This document shows, one piece after another, positions 57,001 through 64,000 of a DNA stretch of 64,000 bases. The DNA comes from Cylindrodendrum hubeiense. Taxonomy: Eukaryota > Ascomycota > Sordariomycetes > Hypocreales > Nectriaceae. Position numbers and translations under genes: made by a program. Positions within the stretch are counted from its first letter, which is position 1. Each line of letters starts with the position of its first letter. Under the pieces are notes generated by a model. The model ran no database searches. It saw nothing but the letters and a program-made list of their open reading frames with translations, and had not been told where the DNA came from. Where the stretch lies: NCBI GenBank assembly GCA_014621425.1, contig JAANBB010000163.1, positions 1 to 64,000 on the forward strand. The letters run 5' to 3'.

Positions 57001-57938
57001 AAGATACAGGAGACCCTAGAATGTGGCTCCTGATGACAATGGCCGAGGCATTCTGCCAAGGGAGGGCGAAAGTCTGCCCTTCCAAATGGAAGCTTTGGTA
57101 CTTCTCTCTCCACCCAACCAATCCCATATACTCCCTCGTCTCCTTGAGATTCATCCCGCCACAAAGGTATTGCAGAAACTTTAGATCTTAGCCAACCTCA
57201 TAAGGGGCATTGCTGATTTGCTTCCGCCCTGTAATGCGAGGGGGCTTTGAACCACGCTAGAAGCGCATCGTAATCATGTCAAGCCCTTAACGTCCATTAA
57301 GAGGCAAATCTTGGTGGCAGTGCTAATGCCAAGTGTGTGGTATCACGTGGCTTTATCTTCACGTGACAGTGACAGCCAATCCAAGCGACAAGCGAGACTC
57401 GCGAACCAGTCCCGTGATTAGTCTGGTGACCTTTTTCAGCCTGATGTGAACTTTCAGCCTGATGTCAGGTTGAAGTTCAAGGTCTCCATTCGCCTGCGTC
57501 TGCCTGCACCTCGCCGACGCCTTACCAGTCGCGCCCAACTGCAAGCTTGCCCGATCTTCCCTCCATCTCCATCTTCGCCGCCCATTTCTCAGTGTCGTCA
57601 GACCGCGTTCCTGGATCATACCTTGCGTCATCGCGCTCTAGAGTGTCTGTGCCTCGTCGCGACTTGTGCTGAGAGGAGCAGCCTGTGGTTGTTTCTCTAG
57701 CTGTCCGCTTCGCAACGCGCTTTCCTTTTTGATATCTCTGCTTGTGGTTTTGCAGGCGCCAGCCTCGCACGAGGGACTTGTTGAGAAACACCTCACCGGA
57801 AGCGTCCTTGCTCGGCCTTGATGGTCACTCAGAGTTGATAATCGCGTCCTTCACAACGCTGTCTCGTGTACCGTCTACCCATCAACCCGGATCCTTGTTA
57901 CTTATTACCACCATGGTAAGCTTATGATCACTGTACAA
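54011..57938. promoter_or_regulatory. Long divergent intergenic region, bZIP and DUF2293 genes
   Basis: The 3.9 kb separates two divergent starts. I find no recognisable gene; open frames here are low-complexity or lack homology. It contains GTTGAT triplet-like repeats near 54203-54221, GAGCCAC repeats near 54374-54430, a CCTAGGTA palindrome at 55388-55410, ATGCTCCA repeats near 55650-55670, and a duplicated TTCAGCCTGATGT at 57437 and 57451. It probably holds both promoters and long leaders. Confidence 0.5.
55388..55410. repeat. Palindromic CCTAGGTA repeat
   Basis: Nearly three tandem copies of the self-complementary unit CCTAGGTA occur (TACCTAGGTACCTAGGTACC and onward). Shorter relatives such as AGGTACCT or TACCTACCT occur in several other intergenic regions of this window. 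Confidence 0.8.
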
Positions 57939-60643
57939 ATGGGGAGAGAGAGACGAAACTTGCCCGCCGCTGTGGCGGGCGGCCCAAAAGAGAGGCACAA
58001 GCGAGCCCAAAGATCGCAGTACGATCGCAAGGCGCCTGTGCCCGAAGGCTTTGTAGCCAAACCAGCCGCTCCAAAGACGAAGCATCACTCGTATTTCGAG
58101 TTTGTCGAGAATAAAGACAAGAAGAAGAAGCTCGAGTATCAGGTATAAAGCGATATTCGGCCGCCTCGCATATCAGGATCACTCACCACCTCCAGATCAC
58201 GACCAGAAAAACGCCACCGCCAGGCTTCGAGTTTATTCCCATCGGCAACCCTGAACTAACAACAGCGTGTAAAGAGCTGTCTCGCGACAAGGATGCCATG
58301 ATTTTTATTGTTTCGGTATGTGGTGACTTGTCTTGCTACACATAGCTTGTGGTTGCTAACCCCATTGTCCTCACAGAATTCGAAGGAAGTCGACTCGAAT
58401 CATCTCGCTCACCAGGTTCATCGGATCGGGCATCATATTAGAGAAATAATAGTCGACGAAGCGCGAGCCGCTCTTGGACAGGCCTTGGATTACGTGGTGC
58501 CTGTGGCTGGCCGGTCGCCCGAGCCCATCCCAAAATCCCAGGAAGAATACGATGCACAAGTAGATGCTGCCATCCGAGATTTATTTCCACGGGTTCCAAA
58601 CACCGATCGTCAGATGATCATAGAACATGCGTTCAGACGGGTTTGTTCTCCCTCCCTAACGTAAACCTCCAGGCGACGAATATTTATGGCCCTAGGGAAC
58701 CACCTTCAAAGGCGAAAAACCAGTAGGACTCTCAGAAGACATCACACTCGCCCGGCGAGTTCAGCTTGCAGTGCTCGCTCACATCCGCCATACTCATACC
58801 AGATACGACACCTTGTTGAGGGAAACCACCTGGCAGAATGCCCGCAAGGTCGTCGAGGGTCTGTGTCTGGATACTCTCGTCAAGTGGCGAGGAGATGAAG
58901 AGACTGGCAGAGATCAGCTAGATGAGATTCTCCGGGAAGTGGTTGTGATTTCTGACTCCGAGGATGAAGATTCCGGTCAGGAAACCGATGAATCCTCCGT
59001 CGACGAAATTGAGCGCCCACCAAAAACTGCCGTCCACACTCGGGTTGAGAGCAATGTCTCCGGCCAAGCTGGTCCTGGCCACAGACGTTCTCCCAGAGTC
59101 ACAAATAACCACAATGGACCCTTGACTCCAGCAAAGTCGAAAGGCAAGGTCAAGAAAGCTTACCGTAAAAATCCTTCGGACAAGAAAGGGCAGCGGGGAT
59201 TCAAGAGATACCATGCCTGGCAAGAAGCAATTCGTCGGTATCGCGAAGAACAGGATCCAGAACCCCAGCCTTCTCCCATGGACATACCCCCCAACTACCC
59301 ACCTCGCCGCCAGCTCCCGCCCGGTCCTGCTACGCCGTATATATCTCACGAATTCCCTGACCCTTCGGAGCTTAGGATTATCTCCAAAGATGCAGGACCT
59401 GTGCCGACTGAGAATGGGTACGTTGTGCAACCACCATCCTACGGCGGTCAGCCTATAAATCCTGCGCGGCACTCGTATTCTCCCCTTCCGAGACCTCCAG
59501 TGCATGAAAAGGTAATGCCTCCTCATGAGGTGCATCCCAGTGGTCAAGTCTCGCATCAGCCGATCTCTAGGGTCACCAACCGTCTGCAAGATATGCTGGT
59601 ACGTTCCATCGAACCGGCTTCTCCCGAGTCTATGAGACCATCCTTTATCCGTGCCGTACCGCCCAGAAGCCAGGGTTTTGGGAATGGCTCTCCCATTGCT
59701 TCCAGCATGCAGTATTCCCCAAGAGGACCCTCGCCTCTGAGAGGAGTCATGATGAGGGACGAGCCCATTTTCCCCAACCGACATGTGACGGCGGATCAGC
59801 CTATGCCTAGAGTCAAACCTTTGGCTGGCTATTATGATGATCACCGCCCCCATGAACTGACATACATATCCCCTCGCAATGGGTTACCTGTTTCCATTAC
59901 TCCTATGTATCGCTCTGATGGAAGACCACTTGAGTCCGATCAGCCGCCAGCACTAGCTCCGACTCGGAGGCAATTTGACAATCCCCCAAGACCAGGGGAC
60001 CAGTCTAACCCCATCTTTATGGAAGACCGGGGCGGTTTTTTTGAACGAGTCTCTACCCGCCCAGACGATGCCCATCCACTACCTCGGACCGCTAAGATCA
60101 TTGAATTTCGACAGTCAGCTCATGAGGTCCGAAGAGCGCCGGAACCCCATCGCGTTGTTTCCTGGCGGGAAGGGTCACGAATCTTGAGAGAGAGTCAAGG
60201 AAGTGCTAGAGTCGAGGTCATTCCGGTTGCGAGCGCGCGTCCCTTGCCTTTCGGTCGTCAATCTCACGCTATCCTTGCGGAGCCCCCTGTCATTGAGCAG
60301 CGAGCACCAAACAATCAAGTTTATGGTCGAGGTCTTGACGGGGGCCACTACCCTGTGTATACTCAGAGACAGAGAATGGAACCTCGACCAGTGTCGGGAG
60401 ATCACATAGCGCCCCGTCAGGAGCCATACAGAGACGTGTACGTCTGGTGTTTCTATCAATTAGAGCGAGAAACTAACTATATTCAGACGACACAATGAGC
60501 GACCGCCGGTTGCTCCCCAGCATCTCGAGCCAGCGCATCGGTATTATGGGAACGAACCCCCAGCAATAGAAAACCAATATGACCCCCGAAGGGGACACCC
60601 TTTACACCCACATCGACCCGAGGACGTCATTGTTCTCGAATAA
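57939..60643 (+). CDS. DUF2293-domain protein with SUMO-interaction-like motifs
   Basis: Five exons give 828 residues: 57939-58142, 58196-58315, 58377-58640, 58696-60437 and 60487-60643. The N-terminus is basic (MGRERRNLPAAVAGGPKERH), then YDRKAPVPEGFVAKP and a lysine run. The DUF2293 domain (about residues 110-270) shows KEVDSNHLAHQVHRIGHHIR, DTRQMI-like TDRQMIIEHAFRRG, VQLAVLAHIRHTHTRYDTLL and CLDTLVKWRGDEE. Directly after it is VVVISDSEDEDSG, a hydrophobic core followed by acids, and the last residues are PEDVIVLE; both look like SUMO-interacting motifs. The rest is Pro/Arg-rich and disordered. The function of DUF2293 is unknown to me; a nuclear, SUMO-linked role is inferred. The start is uncertain: ATGs at 57924 (in frame) and 57912 are alternatives. 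The last intron uses donor GTACGT; the alternative donor would give an early stop. Confidence 0.85.
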
Positions 60644-61114
60644 TTACGCGAGCTGTGCGACGCAACCCTGTACTACGAGCCTGCGGCTTGTCTTACTTTT
60701 CGCTTCCCTCAGTACTATGCACCAGACAGGGCAGGACTAAGTAAAGGCGCTGGCAGCTTATGTTCGCTTAGACGGTATCGGTATGGGAGGATGATGTGAT
60801 GATAATTATGAGGCTCCGTGTTTTCAGTGGACTTTTTTGTTTGACCAGTCGAACGGGACAATGGCTACGGAATGATACCCAGTGCGGATGGAATGGATTG
60901 CTTAGCAGAATAAACGTCTAGAATAGATGATACGAATTTCACATTGCGTGGAGGGATTACCTCCGGAACAAGCTGGCCTATCTTGCAAAGGATTGTGAAA
61001 TATCCGTGAATGATCTATGTATGTATGCTTTAATTGACCTGAATACGTAAACTTGACTGTAAATTTTAAACACCTGCCGGAACCTGATTTATCGAAAGGG
61101 TATAAACAAGGCTT
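60644..61114. other. Convergent 3' region
   Basis: About 0.47 kb lies between the 3' ends of the DUF2293 and RRP12 genes and should hold both 3' untranslated regions. No gene is seen. Confidence 0.6.
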
Positions 61115-64000
61115 CTAGTTGCGCCCTCTTCCCCGTCCCTTGCCCACGCCAGCCATGGACGGCCCATGCCTCTTCTCGACGCCCAATCCCTTGCGACCTG
61201 CTGAGATACCGCCTCTGCCGCTTCGAGCACCGCCACCGCGACCTCCACGCGAGCCGCCACCGCGTCCAACGCGGAAGCCATCACCACGTCCGCCACGGGA
61301 GCCATCACCACGTCCACCACGGAAGCCATCGCCACGTCCGCCACGGAAGCGGCCATTGCCTCTCGGGCTCATCTTGCTCTTGACAGCAGCAGCAGTGTCG
61401 GCATTCATGTCCTCAAACTCCTCGTCATCGTCATCATCGTTGGTGCGACGGTTGGAGAACTTGAGCTTGCCACCGCGGCCGCGCTTGGCGACGTCCTTGC
61501 CCTTGAGAGCGGCGACGTAGGCGCCAACACCGGAGGCCTCGGGTTGATCGATATCCATGGCTTCCTCGTCATCGTCCTTGCCGAGGATGAGCTTGCCGTC
61601 GAGGTCAACCTTGGCCTTAGTGCGGGTCGGCTTGCGGAGCTTCATGGGCTTAGTGGAGGAGATGTTGGCGAGGGCCTTCTTGTCGAGCAAGTCAAGGGGC
61701 TCGTCTTCGTCCTCGACGATGTAGGTCTTGCCACCCTTCTGGGCTCGCTTACTTTGTCGGGGTGCGTCATCATCATCGTCATCGCCTGAGCCGTCAGAGT
61801 CACTGCTGTACAAAGCCTGGTCGTACTCGTTCTCGAACTGTCGCTTGGGCTGGCCCTCGTCGTCGTCACTATCGTCGTCGTCGCCTGCCTTCGCGGCATC
61901 CTTTCTCTTCTTGGACCGCTCCTTTGTCTTGCGGATGTTGACAATCAGCTTCTTGTCGGCCTCGGGGCAGTTCTTGTGGATGTTGTCATATCCGAATCGG
62001 CGGACCATGCGCTCCAGGATGTGCTTGACCTTGGCCTTGAAGTGGCCCTTATGCTCATGGCTCCACACGATGAGGTTGGGCACGAGGGTAGACAGTCGGG
62101 GAAGCATGAGCTCCACAGGAAGGCCAATGACACAGACCTTGACGAAGCCCAGGCAGCTCTTGACGATCTCTCGGTTGTTAGAGGTCAGGAAGAGATCCAT
62201 GGTTTGCACCAGGTCAGAGAGAGTGTGTTCGCTCAGGCCCTCTCGGAACTCATACAAGAGTCGGCTAATGGCGGTGATGGAGGCAGAAATCATGTGAGGG
62301 GTGCTGCCAGCCAGACCGGCGCTCACCATGGTAAAGTACTCCTCGATGTTGGCGGTACCAGCGGGGGCATCCTTGGGCATGTGAGGAACCTTGGTGTTGT
62401 CAATGGGGACGCCGTTGGCGCCAGCCATGCGGTGACCCATCTGGACCAAAAGCTCGTAGGCTGTCTCTCGGGCACGCTCGTTGTTCTCCTTGCAGCAGAT
62501 GACAACCTCGCTGAGCACGGTAGGAATAAAGTGAAGGGAAGTATCGGGGATGGAGGGGAGGAGGGCGGTGATAGCGGCGAGGCGCTCTCGGCGGGCAGGG
62601 GCTGAGACCTTCTCGGTGCTGGAGAAGATGAGGTTCTGCAACTCCTCACTCCTCTCTTGGAGCGCAACCTTGCCGATCTCGGAATCCGCCAGGCGAGGGA
62701 TGAGCTTGTATGCCTTCTTCTGCAGTTGAGGCTCGTCCTGCTTGTAGATGATGACAGCGGCGATCTCGAAGAGTGCGGAGAAGCTCTCACGTGGGAGATA
62801 AACGGACATGGTAATGACGAGATCCATCAGAGTCTGTGCTGTTGACGGCATATGATCCTTGGATTTCTGTGTCTTCTCCTTCTTCTTGTCCTCACCCTCC
62901 TTGGGGACTTGCTCCAATTCTGATGCCAGCATCTTGCTCACACGGTCGAATGTCTCCATAAGCTCCTGGTTGGGAGTAATGCTCAAGAAGACATTGATGG
63001 TCTGCAGGATGGGTCCTCTGCTCTGGGGAAGAGTCTGGGTATAAACGTTGAACAGGACGGCGAGCATGTTGCCGGCGTACTGCGAAAGAAACTCGAGGTT
63101 CTTCTTGGCAGCAGCACGGGTAAGCCTGCTCTGGAGAACGAGGTCCTCTTCTTCTTCCTCGATCTCCGTGATAGCCTTGTTCGATTCGATCATGGTCTTG
63201 AGGGCTCTGCAAACATCCAGTCGCAGGTCGACCTGCTTGTAAAGGAGGTTGGCCAGAATTTCCGCGAAACCCTGATCGAAGGCCTCGGTCAAGTCGAGGG
63301 GCAGGTCGCAGTAACCTGGGAGAATGGACCAGATTTGCTGTACCACAGTCTCGTAGATCTTGAGCTCCATGGTCTTCTCGGCCTGACCGTGGTTCAACAC
63401 CTTCTGGAACATCAGCTCACTGAGGGGCAACATCTCGCTCTTAAAGTGGGCCAGGTTGGTGTTGCTGGTATAATCTCGGAGAATGGGGAACATCCAGGCT
63501 CGTCCCGGCTGTCCCTGGGCGGGCTTCGCGAGGTTCAGGGGAAGAACCGAAAGAACGGCTTCGGGTCCCATTGCGCGGATGGCCTTTCCAATCACCTCGT
63601 CCGCATCCTTCTTGTTGCGGAAAGATCCGTTTTCTCGGATTTCGCCAATAGTCTTGGTGATGTTCAGCATGATAGGGAATGCTCTCCAACGCAGGGCATC
63701 CAACATGGCTCCCAGAACGGTAAAGGTTTGCAGCCAAGCGGCTTGGTACTGGACAGTAAGCAGAGACTCGGCTGTCTTTGCAATCTTCTCCAGGGTTTTC
63801 TCGTCGTAGATGGAAGGCTCGAGGATAACTTGGCGGGGCACGCAGTTGGCCATGAAGGAAACCAGACACTCTGATGCTGAAATTCGAATATTCTCGGATG
63901 GCGACTCAAGGAATTGCGCAATCATCTCGAACAATTTAGGGATGTTCTGGAAGGTCTCCTCCGGCTCCATCTGCGCGGATACGTCGTATCCTCGGGACAG
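61115..64000 (-). CDS. RRP12: Ribosomal RNA-processing protein 12 (Rrp12), C-terminal part
   Basis: The frame is open to the right edge and 961 residues are visible; the N-terminus lies outside the window. The protein is a HEAT-repeat array (for example SPSENIRISASECLVSFMAN, ARETAYELLVQMGHRM) with the NUC173 segment KTIGEIRENGSFRNKKDADE near the visible start. These features identify Rrp12, a karyopherin-like factor needed for export and maturation of pre-40S and pre-60S particles. Downstream are KVKHILERMVRRFGYDNI, then acidic stretches (DDDDSDDDEG, GSGDDDDDDAP). The last 75 residues are an RGG/RG tail with repeats of about GGRGDGFR, ending GKGRGRGRN. No intron is visible in this part. Yeast Rrp12 lacks such a long RGG tail as far as I recall, so the tail is a fungal elaboration. 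Confidence 0.94.
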   Translation of the reverse strand: MSRGYDVSAQMEPEETFQNIPKLFEMIAQFLESPSENIRISASECLVSFMANCVPRQVILEPSIYDEKTLEKIAKTAESLLTVQYQAAWLQTFTVLGAMLDALRWRAFPIMLNITKTIGEIRENGSFRNKKDADEVIGKAIRAMGPEAVLSVLPLNLAKPAQGQPGRAWMFPILRDYTSNTNLAHFKSEMLPLSELMFQKVLNHGQAEKTMELKIYETVVQQIWSILPGYCDLPLDLTEAFDQGFAEILANLLYKQVDLRLDVCRALKTMIESNKAITEIEEEEEDLVLQSRLTRAAAKKNLEFLSQYAGNMLAVLFNVYTQTLPQSRGPILQTINVFLSITPNQELMETFDRVSKMLASELEQVPKEGEDKKKEKTQKSKDHMPSTAQTLMDLVITMSVYLPRESFSALFEIAAVIIYKQDEPQLQKKAYKLIPRLADSEIGKVALQERSEELQNLIFSSTEKVSAPARRERLAAITALLPSIPDTSLHFIPTVLSEVVICCKENNERARETAYELLVQMGHRMAGANGVPIDNTKVPHMPKDAPAGTANIEEYFTMVSAGLAGSTPHMISASITAISRLLYEFREGLSEHTLSDLVQTMDLFLTSNNREIVKSCLGFVKVCVIGLPVELMLPRLSTLVPNLIVWSHEHKGHFKAKVKHILERMVRRFGYDNIHKNCPEADKKLIVNIRKTKERSKKRKDAAKAGDDDDSDDDEGQPKRQFENEYDQALYSSDSDGSGDDDDDDAPRQSKRAQKGGKTYIVEDEDEPLDLLDKKALANISSTKPMKLRKPTRTKAKVDLDGKLILGKDDDEEAMDIDQPEASGVGAYVAALKGKDVAKRGRGGKLKFSNRRTNDDDDDEEFEDMNADTAAAVKSKMSPRGNGRFRGGRGDGFRGGRGDGSRGGRGDGFRVGRGGGSRGGRGGGARSGRGGISAGRKGLGVEKRHGPSMAGVGKGRGRGRN

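Noticed and set aside
58918..59853. Minus-strand open frame of 311 codons
   Set aside because: It is antisense to the large fourth exon of the DUF2293 gene. The plus strand reads a coherent SIM and Pro-rich tail, while the minus frame resembles nothing.

Overview
The window is nuclear DNA of a filamentous ascomycete (Pezizomycotina), most likely a Sordariomycete and perhaps Hypocreales. The evidence is gene content plus short spliceosomal introns (mostly 44-65 nt) with GTRNGT donors and CTAAC/CTGAC branch sites. The content includes a HET-domain gene, Zn(II)2Cys6 regulators, a KDM4-type demethylase, a DUF2293 protein and a fungal bZIP. I resolved 15 protein genes and one tRNA gene. For most spliced genes the exon lengths I counted sum to a multiple of three, which supports the models.

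Left part (1-30 kb). The 5' end of an adenine deaminase gene runs off the left edge. It is followed by about 9.2 kb with no recognisable gene, holding minisatellites and palindromic TAC/GTA-rich stretches. Next come a Zn(II)2Cys6 activator (9.8-12.3 kb), a SPO22/ZIP4 meiosis gene with an apparent in-frame TAG (12.8-16.0 kb), and a gluconeogenesis-type regulator of the AcuK/AcuM (Ert1/Rds2) class whose zinc cluster is split over tiny exons (16.4-18.9 kb). After a 3.7 kb gap lie xanthine dehydrogenase (22.6-26.8 kb) and a kynurenine aminotransferase with a hidden mitochondrial presequence (27.9-29.6 kb). Adenine deaminase and xanthine dehydrogenase act in the same purine route (adenine to hypoxanthine to urate).

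Middle part (30-49 kb). A divergent pair, a small degenerate protein kinase and an F-box-like protein, is followed by a large JmjN/JmjC/ePHD demethylase. From about 39 to 52 kb the content looks accessory. It holds a Cys-rich orphan gene made of internal repeats beside a decayed tandem copy, a tRNA-Gln(CTG) with a nearby 35-nt duplicated tRNA piece, a membrane-anchored histidine-phosphatase-like protein lacking the catalytic arginine, a cytochrome P450 with a GC-AG intron, and a HET-domain gene.

Right part (52-64 kb). A bZIP factor and a divergent DUF2293 protein with two SUMO-interaction-like motifs are separated by 3.9 kb. The C-terminal part of ribosome biogenesis factor Rrp12, ending in RGG repeats, runs off the right edge.

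The most unusual items are the 23-nt and 18-nt microexons in the zinc-cluster regulator, the SPO22 nonsense codon, the duplicated and decaying Cys-rich locus, the phosphatase-like protein without its arginine, and two 48-nt introns that keep the reading frame open. I saw no clear transposon, CRISPR array or rRNA gene.
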